A DNA stretch of 64,000 nucleotides from Nitrospira sp. (GTDB lineage: Bacteria > Nitrospirota > Nitrospiria > Nitrospirales > Nitrospiraceae): the NCBI GenBank assembly GCA_031315995.1, contig JALDRG010000002.1:186001-250000 (forward strand). Direction: 5' to 3'. Positions 36,133-44,452 of the stretch are shown here, piece by piece. The notes under the pieces were generated by a model, which had not been told where the DNA came from, did not search any database, and saw only the letters and a program-made list of their open reading frames with translations. How positions within the stretch are numbered: the first letter of the stretch is position 1; each line of letters starts with the position of its first letter. Made by a program: the position numbers and the translations under genes.

Positions 36133-36179
36133 ACAGCAACAGAAACGCTGTGCTAATGTGGCCAATCTGATCGACGGGA

Positions 36180-36256
36180 GCGCCTGTAGCTCAGCTGGAT
36201 AGAGCATCAGCCTCCGGAGCTGAGGGCCACAGGTTCAAATCCTGTCAGGCGCACCA
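36180..36256 (+). tRNA. tRNA-Arg (anticodon CCG), CCA encoded
   Basis: The acceptor GCGCCTG pairs with CAGGCGC, followed by A and CCA. The anticodon stem TCAGC/GCTGA encloses CTCCGGA, giving CCG (Arg, codon CGG). The T-arm contains GGTTCAAATCC. It lies 44 bp before tRNA-Lys on the same strand. Confidence 0.96.
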
Positions 36257-36300
36257 ATCGCTCCGTTAGGCACGTTTGATTGATACATAGTGTACCGGTG

Positions 36301-36376
<76 letters not shown>

Positions 36377-36387
36377 AAAATACGCAC

Positions 36388-36882
36388 TTACAAACCCCAA
36401 TTCCATTTCCAGCCTCCAGTGTAGACAGAAAAAGGACGGTTTTTCGTCGCCCCTCCCTTAGCTCCATCCATTGAGATCCCGGCCTGAAAGAGTTCCTGCA
36501 AACCCACTAACACTGGAAGAACAGCCAATATTTCTTTCAAAGATAAAAACGCTTTGAAAGTCGCAACCGATCCAGACTTCTTGCACCATGAATCCAAAGG
36601 ACTTCCGAGCCCAAGCGCGGGAAAAGTCATCCGGACACTCACCGGTTATACGGCGTTCATTCCAGCCAACTTCAGCGATCCCAGTGTTGCCTATATTTCT
36701 GCCTGCTGAGTAAGAACGAACACATTCCTTCCAACCAACCGGAGCCATCTCTCTCTAGCCACCCAATCTTCCAATTCCCCTTCTCTGTCAGCAGAGAGCA
36801 CAACACCTCCAATTAAATACCAATAAATTATCTGGAGATCAGGAAAATGAGCATTCCCTAAATCACCTTCCCCGCCGTACAA
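36388..36882 (-). pseudogene. Possible decayed coding region, AT-richer than its surroundings
   Basis: Three overlapping minus-strand frames (36882-36691, 36748-36458, 36642-36388) each look partly protein-like, for example LQIIYWYLIGGVVLSADREG, FSRAWARKSFGFMVQEVW and ATFKAFLSLKEILAVLPVL. Reading them in order would give one protein interrupted by two frameshifts. None has a clear ribosome-binding site and no family is recognised. This could be a decayed transferred gene next to tRNA-Lys, or chance open frames. Confidence 0.25.
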
Positions 36883-37028
36883 TGATATTGAGAATTGATA
36901 TCATAAATGCATTTGCCCTACTTCGATCTTCAGCGCGACCAGGAACTGAACTACGCGTTTATGTCCTTCGCTCGAAGGTATTGCAGGCTGATCATGCCCC
37001 TCAGTCTGCCGAGGTAGCGCGAATGGAC

Positions 37029-37077
37029 CCGTTGGATGGAATGGGGGGGGTCCGCTTCACCCCGCTCCATCCAACGG
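37029..37077. repeat. Long inverted repeat in the leader of a small zinc-ribbon ORF
   Basis: CCGTTGGATGGA (37029-37040) is perfectly complementary to 37066-37077. After one mismatch and a G-T pair, four more G-C pairs extend the stem towards the loop. A run of eight G lies inside. There is no T tract. It lies 37 bp before the ATG of the small ORF at 37114. Confidence 0.6.
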
Positions 37078-37113
37078 CTTCCCGTAGAACAATCTACTCT
37101 GGAGGGTTGACTG

Positions 37114-37314
37114 ATGAACTGTTCCGGATGCGGAGGGCATTTTGCAATCGAGCCATCTCTCGATTTCTACCATCAAAATGACCGATGGAGATGCACCAAT
37201 CGCGGACCGCATGGCTCACTTCGCCCATATTCATTGCGTGAGGCCGAGACACAATCTAGATGCACAGCTCCCAGTTCATCCGTTGAAACCCTACGAATCA
37301 CGCGTCGCTCCTAA
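37114..37314 (+). CDS. Small CxxC protein
   Basis: A 66-residue frame with GGAGGG seven bases before ATG 37114. It begins MNCSGCGGHF, followed by a Trp-Arg-Cys further on (RWRCTNRG), resembling a zinc-ribbon in which the second CxxC is incomplete. The C-terminal half has little structure. It is the first of a series of tiny cysteine-containing ORFs. No family is recognised. Confidence 0.5.
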   Translation: MNCSGCGGHFAIEPSLDFYHQNDRWRCTNRGPHGSLRPYSLREAETQSRCTAPSSSVETLRITRRS

Positions 37315-37336
37315 TCGAGTGCACAGAGACGTCCCG

Positions 37337-37840
37337 ATGATCGATATTGGCCGAAAGATTTCCCTGCCTCGGACTTCCGTTTTCACGCAGGGACCCCTCA
37401 CACTTTCTGACTTCTCCCACTACAACCATCACTGGTTAGCCTTGTGCGGCTTGTCAGCCCTCGAATCGCCCGAGGCCACCATCCTCGATCGCCACAAAGA
37501 CCATTTTTGGCGTGACGGCGCACTGCTGCTTGCGATGTGCCCCGACGTTCCCACTTTCCATGCCCCGTGGATTCGTCAGACGCCTACCCTCCGCACTCCC
37601 GTATTGGCTGATCCCTTGTCTCGTCTGCATCGGCTATTTACCCTATTCGAACAATCAGCCCAGTTCCGATGTTGCAGTGTGCTGATCGATCCATCCGGCG
37701 TATTGAGAGCTCGCTTGACCCATCATCTCAGTGATCATGGGATGATTCTATTGAAAGATGCCTCGATCGTGAATCAACGGCTGACTCAGCAAACGTCCGT
37801 CTCATCCCGCAAAGGAGCATTCACCCCATGCATTCGCTAA
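37337..37840 (+). CDS. Degenerate redoxin-like (AhpC/TSA-fold) protein
   Basis: From ATG 37337 the product has 167 residues. The order of elements resembles a peroxiredoxin: IGRKISLPRTSVFTQGPLTLSDFSHY, then a strand WLALCGLSA, a helix, TPTLRTPVLADPLSRLHRLFTLF, and the C-terminal pair CCSVLIDPSGVLRARLTHHL. The PxxxTxxC peroxidatic motif is not present, so peroxidase activity is doubtful. The frame stays open upstream to 37142 but the extra 65 residues look non-coding and overlap the small CxxC ORF. It overlaps the following ORF by 13 bp. Confidence 0.5.
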   Translation: MIDIGRKISLPRTSVFTQGPLTLSDFSHYNHHWLALCGLSALESPEATILDRHKDHFWRDGALLLAMCPDVPTFHAPWIRQTPTLRTPVLADPLSRLHRLFTLFEQSAQFRCCSVLIDPSGVLRARLTHHLSDHGMILLKDASIVNQRLTQQTSVSSRKGAFTPCIR

Positions 37841-38046
37841 AACAGCGCAGCGGCCAAGTCGCACTCAACATGTGTAGCTGCGGCAGCCTTCACTTCAGAT
37901 ACGGCTCAATCACCTTACATTTCGAACTCGATGATTTCACTTCGTTTGCGAATGCCGTGGCACATCTACACGCGCGGTATAAGGAGACACATCAGTCACA
38001 ACCGTCCAATTCAACCCCGTCGCTACACAATGACACCTGCCACTAA
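37828..38046 (+). CDS. Small CSCG-motif protein
   Basis: A 72-residue protein with AAAGGAG ten bases before ATG 37828. The central part reads NMCSCGSLHFRYGSITLHFELDDFTSFANAVAHL: a CxC motif followed by two beta-strands and a helix. Overlap with the redoxin-like gene implies translational coupling. The last 20 residues are polar and probably disordered. No family is recognised. Confidence 0.55.
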   Translation: MHSLKQRSGQVALNMCSCGSLHFRYGSITLHFELDDFTSFANAVAHLHARYKETHQSQPSNSTPSLHNDTCH

Positions 38047-38060
38047 ACCGGGAGACTGTC

Positions 38061-38216
38061 GTGAAGATCTATGATTGTCCTCGCTGTGGTCACCACAGCC
38101 TTGCCCCCACGGGAGGCTTCTTATCCTGCGGGCAGTGCGACTACGCCATCACCGCCCATGCCCTGGCCGTCGAACAACGCCCCCGAAAGGATTCATCGCA
38201 TAGATCAGAACCTTGA
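38061..38216 (+). CDS. 51-residue zinc-ribbon miniprotein (GTG start)
   Basis: GTG 38061 is preceded by GGGAG at seven bases. The product starts KIYDCPRCG and continues FLSCGQCDYAIT, a clean CxxC-x13-CxxC zinc ribbon. After residue 35 the sequence is polar. It lies 14 bp after the CSCG-motif ORF and is probably co-translated with it. Its length is below usual gene-calling limits. Confidence 0.55.
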   Translation: MKIYDCPRCGHHSLAPTGGFLSCGQCDYAITAHALAVEQRPRKDSSHRSEP

Positions 38217-38236
38217 TCGATTCAACTTGGAACGTC

Positions 38237-38371
38237 ATGGCATCAAACGATCCCACCAGAACAGAATTCTTACACAGAATGGGAAGCGACCTACCGGCCG
38301 CCGTCAGTCTAGTCGCGTCGCTGCTCATGGTTCTGGGTGCGATCGTAAGTTCCATCCTTGGCTGGATGTGA
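38237..38371 (+). CDS. 44-residue single-helix membrane miniprotein
   Basis: The frame from ATG 38237 encodes a polar N-terminus (ASNDPTRTEFLHRMGSD) and one strongly hydrophobic helix (AAVSLVASLLMVLGAIVSSI) near the C-terminus, typical of small inner-membrane proteins. The ribosome-binding site is weak (TTGGAA). It follows the zinc-ribbon miniprotein by 20 bp. Confidence 0.45.
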   Translation: MASNDPTRTEFLHRMGSDLPAAVSLVASLLMVLGAIVSSILGWM

Positions 38372-38710
38372 TTCACGTTCAACCATGCGCTGGCATAACC
38401 AACAATTCCGCAGGCTCACACCAGATTCGCTCAACAACCACTTGCCAAACCGTTTTTACCTTCATGCTTAAGCTGCAAAACGTTATCCAAATAGATGCTG
38501 TCGTTATCGAATCAGATACAACATGATCCTGTTCCTTGAGAGAACCCGACTCGACCAATTGATCGTACTTCCACTCATCACAAGGAAAACAATGTGTTGA
38601 GTCCCACGGCGACATCCCACGAAAGTGGTACGCGAGTTGCTTCACTTAGGAGTGTGGTGACAACGACACTTCGACGAGAATGTGGACGATAACAAAAGGA
38701 GGGCAGGACC
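38372..38710. other. 339-bp gap with no convincing gene
   Basis: A minus frame (38379-38645, 88 residues) and very short plus frames are open here. None has a supporting ribosome-binding site or recognisable pattern. The composition is more AT-rich than the window average. The last bases contain the AAAGGAGGG ribosome-binding site of the next miniprotein. Confidence 0.4.
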
Positions 38711-38903
38711 ATGCTCTGGGCCATCGTCATCGCGGGAACCTACATCGCAGGGATATATATAATTCGCCTGGTGTGGTGGCAGGAATAATGTCTCCTCACG
38801 GATTGTATTTGAGGAATATCGAGAACAAGAGATCTATCGACTGCTCCAATGGATTTTTGTGGCTCGCTTGCAGTCGCCCATCGGGAACGATTGTTGCGAA
38901 TGA
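38711..38903 (+). pseudogene. Small membrane protein split by a frameshift, or a 25-residue miniprotein
   Basis: ATG 38711 has a strong AAAGGAGGG ribosome-binding site. The first frame encodes MLWAIVIAGTYIAGIYIIRL plus VWWQE, one membrane helix, and stops at 38788. Immediately afterwards another frame encodes a protein-like stretch (IVFEEYREQEIYRLLQW, IFVARLQSP) ending at 38903. Joining the two by one frameshift gives a typical small membrane protein of about 60 residues with a charged cytoplasmic tail. Either the gene is broken, or the 25-residue product is functional. Confidence 0.45.
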
Positions 38904-38993
38904 TAGCGCGGGGCCGGACACCTGGCAACCTCACGTCATTCGTACTACTGTTCACGCCGTCGGCCGGGCACTCCCGAATCGAGGATTTATCAA

Positions 38994-39212
38994 ATGACTT
39001 CTTCATTGGGTGATCGGCAATCATTGGACTCCATCGCCAAAGCTCCTGATTCCTGTCCAGTCTGTACCGGAACCATACGTCGCTCTGAACGTCATGGATG
39101 GCGAGACTTCATCAAGTATCTCACCGGTCGATACCCTTGGCGATGCCGAGCCTGCTGCCATCGCTTCTACACAACCAGCCGCCAATATATTGTCCACCCA
39201 CACCTATCATAA
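38994..39212 (+). CDS. 72-residue zinc-ribbon protein
   Basis: ATG 38994 starts a protein with SCPVCTGTIRRSERHG, a basic linker (WRDFIKYLTGRYPWRC) and CRACCHRFY. This CPxC ... CRxC arrangement with the RRS and HRFY motifs is common in short bacterial zinc ribbons of unknown role. The ribosome-binding site is weak. It lies in the small-ORF cluster, 96 bp before the PilZ gene. Confidence 0.65.
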   Translation: MTSSLGDRQSLDSIAKAPDSCPVCTGTIRRSERHGWRDFIKYLTGRYPWRCRACCHRFYTTSRQYIVHPHLS

Positions 39213-39308
39213 GCTCTCCGACTTCCCCGCTCAGCTCGACCAAATGAAGCTCAGGCCCCTCCAAGGCGGGATATTGTTTCGCCCCTTCTCAAGATTACAC
39301 TTTCGCCT

Positions 39309-39683
39309 ATGCACCCGCACCACTCAGCCTCAACCAAACCGTTTAACCTCTCTCCCCATTCCCAAACCACCCTCATATTTCAGCGGTCGCAAGACCGCCT
39401 CGGCATTGTCTGTCCAGTCATGTTCTCCAGCGCTCCCTTTATCGGAGAGGGCATCGTGCACAACTTATCTCCAAGCGGATGTTTGGTGGAGTGCGACCGC
39501 GCAGTGTTGCAGGGCAGCTATATCGCAGTGCGCGTATTGCTACCCGACGAGATGCGATCATTGATCGTCGATCTCGCCGCCGTCCGCTGGGTCCGCAGTC
39601 AATGTTTCGGCATTGAGTTCCTACGGCTCCCGGACTCTGAACACACCCGCCTGACGCAATTCTTACGACGTCATCACGGCTGA
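39309..39683 (+). CDS. PilZ-domain protein
   Basis: A 124-residue protein. The segment IGEGIVHNLSPSGCLVECDRAV corresponds to the DxSxxG region of PilZ (here NLSPSG), and AAVRWVRSQCFGIEFLRL to the terminal strands. PilZ proteins bind cyclic di-GMP; the N-terminal RxxxR is only partly met by RSQDR (residues 26-30), so ligand binding is uncertain. The first about 20 residues are Ser/His-rich. Confidence 0.75.
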   Translation: MHPHHSASTKPFNLSPHSQTTLIFQRSQDRLGIVCPVMFSSAPFIGEGIVHNLSPSGCLVECDRAVLQGSYIAVRVLLPDEMRSLIVDLAAVRWVRSQCFGIEFLRLPDSEHTRLTQFLRRHHG

Positions 39684-39825
39684 TGAATCCCGCCGCATCG
39701 GTGAGCACATCGACAATCGCAATTTCGGCCATCACGACATGGTCACGGCGAGCGAGGCGTATCGGACGTGGGAACGTGCAAGGAAGGCGACGGCCAGGAA
39801 ATCGTCCCGACCGCCTGGGTCTGAG

Positions 39826-40278
39826 TCAGCGGCCAAAGGACCGTACATAGAGCAAGACGTGCCACGCCTCTTCTTCTGTGAGGACGAGCGGAACAAAGGA
39901 AGCCATATCGGTTCCCGGACTCCCATTCTTCAAAATCCAGAATAATTCTCCATCGGTTCTCGCAGCCTGCCAAATCTTGTCCGTAAAATTTCTCGGCAGC
40001 TTACCTCGCAAGCCCTCGATGTCGCCGAGCCCCTTTCCCTCTCTGCCATGACACGTGGCGCAGAACGCTTTCCCATGGAAAAGGGACTTTCCCTTCTCCA
40101 CGTTTTCTTCAGTCGAGGGGAAGGGATTGGTCCAAGTCCTGGCCTCTTCGATTTTGTCGACCGGTACGCGCGGTCTCAAGACCGCCTCATCGGCACCGAA
40201 CGCCGACATGCATCCCAAGCCAATCATGGCAGCGATCCCCAATGTCGCCTTACCACGAAGCTCCTTGCAGTGCGCCAT
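39826..40278 (-). CDS. Periplasmic monohaem cytochrome c
   Basis: A 150-residue protein with signal peptide (GKATLGIAAMIGLGCMSAFGA) and a single haem site FCATCHGREGKG. The distal methionine is likely the one in GSPGTDMASFVPLV. Overall size and order (haem motif, then M about 50 residues on) fit class I cytochromes. An AAGGAA ribosome-binding site lies five bases upstream. It is encoded next to a DUF1264-like lipoprotein and a dihaem peroxidase on the same strand, suggesting a periplasmic electron-transfer set. Confidence 0.9.
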   Translation of the reverse strand: MAHCKELRGKATLGIAAMIGLGCMSAFGADEAVLRPRVPVDKIEEARTWTNPFPSTEENVEKGKSLFHGKAFCATCHGREGKGLGDIEGLRGKLPRNFTDKIWQAARTDGELFWILKNGSPGTDMASFVPLVLTEEEAWHVLLYVRSFGR

Positions 40279-40372
40279 AGCAGTTCCTTCGTCTCAGGTT
40301 GAGTGGAGTGCGACCGAAGAAAGGGCAGGGACCAGCCCCGACGATAGAACCGGACCGGTCCCCGCAATGAAG

Positions 40373-40894
40373 TTACCTTTCGGAATGTCCCGGGAATTTG
40401 TGGCCAAGGGACTGCGGGAAGGATACCGTCCCGTCAGGAAATTCCTGGCCAGCCGGCCACAGATGGTAGATGACACCATCGGTGCCTGCCGCCACTTCCG
40501 CAACTTTCGCGGCTTGATCGGGAGGCAGATCGAGCACTTGGACGCGACCGGTTGCAATCTCGACCTTATGATCGTGAAAGTGACGATGCCATTGAATCGG
40601 AGGCAGTTTCCGCGTCAGATCCTTCGACACGAAATACTCGATAGCCACGAGTTTGGCTTTGGGATCTGGGGAGTCGAAGAGGAGACATTGAAGGATTTGA
40701 TCTGAAATACCTTTGCAATAATGATGATATGGTCCGCCCGGCTCCCCGTTCGCCATGAGATGGGGCGCCTGCACGTGAATATCAAACCCATCGACCGGAG
40801 ACTTGGGCTCTCCGCCGACCGCCTTCTGGGGAGCGACTCCCGCACATCCGATCGTAGCCGCTGCAAGAACGGCAAGTAGTCCTTTTCTCATCAC
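40373..40894 (-). CDS. DUF1264 (oil-body-associated-protein-like) lipoprotein
   Basis: A 173-residue protein with an N-terminal lipobox-like segment (LAVLAAATIGCAG). The mature part reads DGFDIHVQAPHLMANGEPGGPYHHYCKGISDQILQCLLFDS, then AIEYFVSKDL and WHRHFHDHKVEIATGRVQVLDLP, which I recognise as the DUF1264/OBAP pattern. It is histidine-rich (HHYC, HRHFHDHK). Function is unknown in bacteria; periplasmic location follows from the signal. It sits 94 bp upstream of the cytochrome c gene. Confidence 0.78.
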   Translation of the reverse strand: MMRKGLLAVLAAATIGCAGVAPQKAVGGEPKSPVDGFDIHVQAPHLMANGEPGGPYHHYCKGISDQILQCLLFDSPDPKAKLVAIEYFVSKDLTRKLPPIQWHRHFHDHKVEIATGRVQVLDLPPDQAAKVAEVAAGTDGVIYHLWPAGQEFPDGTVSFPQSLGHKFPGHSER

Positions 40895-41068
40895 AGGTGG
40901 CCTCCCGTCTAGTTTAGTTGGTTGATAGAACCGGCCTCAGCAACCGGCTGTTCATAGAGCACCACTGATTTAGAGTCCCAGCCGAGAAAAACGATTCAAC
41001 AAACTTCCTTTCGCGATCATTTTTAACGATCACGAGTCTCCTCCCGCGTCGCGGAGCTATGCAGCCTC

Positions 41069-42139
41069 CTATTTCGGCAATTGCGGCATGGTGAACTTCA
41101 TGGTTTCCCCCGTCAATGCTTTCAGGAACGCCACGAGATCGGTTTTCTCCTCAGCCGTCAGATTCAACGGCTTGACGAGTGGACTAAGATTGGTATTACT
41201 TCCACCCCCCTGATCCAAAAACTCAACAACTTCTTCCAGCGTTTTAAAGGCACCATCATGCATATAGGGCGAGGTTTCCGTAATACTCCGAAGAGTCGGC
41301 GTTTTGAAGGCTCCCTTGTCCTTCTCCGACCTAGTCACGGCATACCGGCCGAGATCGACCTTCAACGGTCCCACTTGAGGCACGCCGAGGTTGTGGAACT
41401 GATTGTCTGTGAAATTCGGGCCGTTATGACAGAGAATGCAACGGGCTTTCCCTTTAAACAGAGCCATACCACGAATCGCTCCTTCGTCCATGGCTTTGCC
41501 GTTCCCCAACATATATTTATCAAAAGCAGAATTGGTGGACAGCACGGTGCGTTCGTATGCGGCAATGGCTTCGGCAATGCCCTGCAGGTTGACATCCGTT
41601 CCGAAGACGGCTCGAAACTGTTGCTGATATCCCTTGATCTTTGCTAGCTTGGGTACTACGTTTTCGTGCGTCTCAGCCATCTCGACGGGATTGTGAATTG
41701 GCCCGATCGCCTGCTCCTCGAGAGAATGCGCACGACCGTCCCAAAATTGGAAGTGATTGAAGGCCGTATTGAAGACCGTCGGCGACTGACGACCGCCGAT
41801 TCCCCCTCCTACGCCGATGGAGGTCTGGCGGGAATCCGCGAATCCAGTGCCGGGATTGTGACAAAAGGCGCAGGAAACAGCATTGTCCTTGGATAGGCGA
41901 CCGTCAAAATAGAGCTGTTTCCCAAGTTCGACCTTCGTGGCGTAATTGATATTGGTGGCAGGCGCCGGAATCGCGGTGGGCAGCGGCCCGATATCAGGCA
42001 CCGTCACGCCATCGATGATCACGGTTCCGTGAGGTGCATGGCTGGACGGAGAGGCCTGGACGGGAGCGCTTCCTGCGAGGTAGGCACAGACGACCAGTAA
42101 TGCAATGCTTAAGCGTGGCGGCAAGATAGATTGCACCAT
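41069..42139 (-). CDS. Dihaem cytochrome-c peroxidase/MauG family protein
   Basis: From ATG 42139 (AGGAGG upstream) the protein has 356 residues with signal peptide LSIALLVVCAYLAGSAPVQA. Two haem motifs are seen: CAFCHN and CILCHN, with flanking GQRQSPT-type stretch GGRQSPTVFNTAFNHFQFWDGRAHSLEEQA. The C-terminal part contains FKTPTLRSITETSPYMHDGAFKTLEEVV. This is the CcpA/MauG family: peroxide reduction or protein oxidation in the periplasm. The open frame to 42394 is not coding upstream of the signal peptide. Confidence 0.93.
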   Translation of the reverse strand: MVQSILPPRLSIALLVVCAYLAGSAPVQASPSSHAPHGTVIIDGVTVPDIGPLPTAIPAPATNINYATKVELGKQLYFDGRLSKDNAVSCAFCHNPGTGFADSRQTSIGVGGGIGGRQSPTVFNTAFNHFQFWDGRAHSLEEQAIGPIHNPVEMAETHENVVPKLAKIKGYQQQFRAVFGTDVNLQGIAEAIAAYERTVLSTNSAFDKYMLGNGKAMDEGAIRGMALFKGKARCILCHNGPNFTDNQFHNLGVPQVGPLKVDLGRYAVTRSEKDKGAFKTPTLRSITETSPYMHDGAFKTLEEVVEFLDQGGGSNTNLSPLVKPLNLTAEEKTDLVAFLKALTGETMKFTMPQLPK

Positions 42140-42305
42140 GAAGATAACCTCCTGTTGAGACCCCGCTACGACACTCAATGAAGCGATTCGATCGACACGG
42201 GCATTGTACCCAGATTGAGGCACGTGGTCGAGGCGGTCTTTGTTGGCGAGAATACACAAGCAGTACTTGGTCGAGACGGAACAGCGGGCGCCGAATGCCG
42301 CGACC

Positions 42306-42905
42306 TCACATACCTCGCATCGTCGAACGCATGAGACTGTCGGCTTGCGGCGGCAGGAATCCCTGATACCCCTGATGACGCTCGGCCAGCTCAAGCACTG
42401 AAAATGGCTGCCCGTCGATCATCTCAGGGGCCGTAAAGATCTGTCGCAACGTGCCTCCTTGGACACCGACGATCTCTCCGGCAAAGACCACCCCCTTCGC
42501 CTTCATTTTGAGAATGGCCTGCTCAATATCTTCCACCCGCACGGCCACATGATGAAACACTCGATCACCGAATTTCTCAACCCAGCGGGGAATGATGCTG
42601 GTCTTGCCTCGGTCGTCCGGATACGCCTGATCAACAAACAGCGCTGGGTATCCAACCTTCCGGAATACCTTGGCATACCAATCGTCGTAATGAATCGTTT
42701 CATCGTACCCATACCCCAGAGCAATGAACTCCTCGGCACGCTGATCGATATTCATCGTCCTGATGGTGAGGTGGTCAATGACCGGCACAAACCCCACTCC
42801 GATTTCATCCAACGCACGACGAAGCATTCCCGCCGCACGATTGTGCGCCAAAAAGTCGGCTGTCATGCGACGAATCACGGCATCGAGGTCAATTTCTTTC
42901 CCCAT
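42306..42905 (-). CDS. VOC-superfamily metalloprotein in a lysine catabolism operon
   Basis: A 199-residue protein. [22 protein letters not shown] and [30 protein letters not shown] resemble vicinal-oxygen-chelate halves, with metal-ligand candidates at His in DHLT and HHV and Glu in VLELAERH. The partner genes for lysine 6-dehydrogenase and an ALDH7-type enzyme just upstream suggest a later step, such as oxidation or decarboxylation of a keto acid, but this is inference. Its start overlaps the dehydrogenase gene by 17 bp, and AAGGAGGGAAGG precedes it. Confidence 0.75.
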   Translation of the reverse strand: MGKEIDLDAVIRRMTADFLAHNRAAGMLRRALDEIGVGFVPVIDHLTIRTMNIDQRAEEFIALGYGYDETIHYDDWYAKVFRKVGYPALFVDQAYPDDRGKTSIIPRWVEKFGDRVFHHVAVRVEDIEQAILKMKAKGVVFAGEIVGVQGGTLRQIFTAPEMIDGQPFSVLELAERHQGYQGFLPPQADSLMRSTMRGM

Positions 42906-44445
42906 CCTTCCCTCCTTCCGCTCGTCCGAACGTCATCCCCTGAGCGAGCGGCAACTCAGTACCCCAATTGATCGTGTTGGTCTGCCGGCGCATGTACGCC
43001 TTCCAGGCATCGGAGCCGGCTTCTCGTCCACCACCCGTGGTTTTTTCTCCACCGAATGCCCCGCCGATTTCTGCGCCGGACGTCCCGATGTTCACATTGG
43101 CAATGCCGCAGTCGCTGCCCATCGCGGACAAGAAGGTCTCACTGTGTCGAAGATGCGTGGTAAACAGCGAAGACGACAAGCCTTGCGGAACGGCGTTCTG
43201 CATCCGGATGGCCTCATCCAACCTGTGATAGGTCATGAGATAGAGGATCGGCGCAAACGTCTCCCGCTGGACAATGTCCCAGTGGTTTTGAGCTCGCACA
43301 ATCGTCGGCTCGACAAAATGCCCGGGGCGAGACAAGACGCGTCCTCCGCACAGCACTTCACCGCCGTTTGCTTTTACTTCTTCGAGCGCCGAGAGATAAC
43401 GCGTCACCGCCGCCGCGTCGATCAACGGCCCCATCAGTACATCCGGCTGGAGCGGATCACCGATCGCCACCTGCGCATAGGCGGAGAGGAGTCGAGGAAC
43501 CAACTTCTTATATTGGGACTCATGCACGATCAGACGCCTGGTGCTGGTGCAGCGCTGTCCCGAGGTGCCGACGGCGCCGAATACCACCGCTCGTGTCGCC
43601 AGTTCGAGATCGGCCGTTTCGTCCACGATGACAGCATTGTTCCCGCTCAACTCCAACAGACTCCGACCCAAGCGATGCCCAACCACTTCCGCCACATGCC
43701 TTCCGACCGGCACCGAACCGGTAAACGAGATCAGTGGGAGGCGTTCGTCACGAACCATCTGCTCGGCCAATTCGACGCGATCTGTTGTGAACAGTGCGAA
43801 CACGCCAGGATATCCGGCCTGTTCCAACACACGGTTACAAAGACGCTGAACCGCCAACGCACAGAGCGGAGCTTTCGGCGATGGCTTCCACAACACCGTA
43901 TTGCCGGCCACCGCCGCAATGAAGGCGTTCCAAGCCCAGACGGCCACGGGGAAGTTAAACGCCGTGATGACACCCACCAAGCCCAAGGGATGCCATTGCT
44001 CATACATCCGATGCTTGGCACGTTCTGAATGCATGGTCTGTCCATACAGCATGCGCGACAATCCGACGGCGAAGTCCGCCATATCGATCATCTCCTGCAC
44101 TTCACCATCGCCCTCGGCCTTAATCTTACCCACTTCCAAGGACACCAGCGTGCCTAAGGCATCCTTGTGCTCCCTCAACGCCTGCCCGATCAGACGAATC
44201 ACCTCGCCACGCTTAGGCGCAGGCACCATCCGCCATGCGGTCTGGACCTCCTGTGAACCGGTTACGAGGGCTGCATAGTCCTCCGGAGAACAACCATGCA
44301 CTTGCGCCAGCCGCGCCCCCGTCGATGGATTAGATGACTCGATGACGCCGGCGTTTGTGGTGCGAGTCCACATGGTGGAGGAAAGGCATCCTCCCGGTTG
44401 TTCCGGCGCCAGCCCCAAGGTCTTAAACAGTTCCTGTGTCGTCAT
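42889..44445 (-). CDS. Aldehyde dehydrogenase, ALDH7 (aminoadipate-semialdehyde) type
   Basis: From ATG 44445 the protein has 518 residues. The NAD-binding region is [14 protein letters not shown], the general base Glu is in LLELSGNN, and the catalytic cysteine lies in [13 protein letters not shown]. The GQRCT motif and the WAWN stretch are those of ALDH7 (antiquitin), which oxidises 2-aminoadipate 6-semialdehyde. The gene follows lysine 6-dehydrogenase by 7 bp, consistent with that substrate. The longer frame to 44562 would overlap the upstream gene. Confidence 0.9.
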   Translation of the reverse strand: MTTQELFKTLGLAPEQPGGCLSSTMWTRTTNAGVIESSNPSTGARLAQVHGCSPEDYAALVTGSQEVQTAWRMVPAPKRGEVIRLIGQALREHKDALGTLVSLEVGKIKAEGDGEVQEMIDMADFAVGLSRMLYGQTMHSERAKHRMYEQWHPLGLVGVITAFNFPVAVWAWNAFIAAVAGNTVLWKPSPKAPLCALAVQRLCNRVLEQAGYPGVFALFTTDRVELAEQMVRDERLPLISFTGSVPVGRHVAEVVGHRLGRSLLELSGNNAVIVDETADLELATRAVVFGAVGTSGQRCTSTRRLIVHESQYKKLVPRLLSAYAQVAIGDPLQPDVLMGPLIDAAAVTRYLSALEEVKANGGEVLCGGRVLSRPGHFVEPTIVRAQNHWDIVQRETFAPILYLMTYHRLDEAIRMQNAVPQGLSSSLFTTHLRHSETFLSAMGSDCGIANVNIGTSGAEIGGAFGGEKTTGGGREAGSDAWKAYMRRQTNTINWGTELPLAQGMTFGRAEGGKDGERN

Positions 44446-44452
44446 GATGCCG

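Noticed and set aside
37029..37077. Integron attC site
   Set aside because: The stem contains GTTGGAT and ATCCAAC, but in the order GTTRRRY...RYYYAAC, opposite to attC, and no integrase gene is present.
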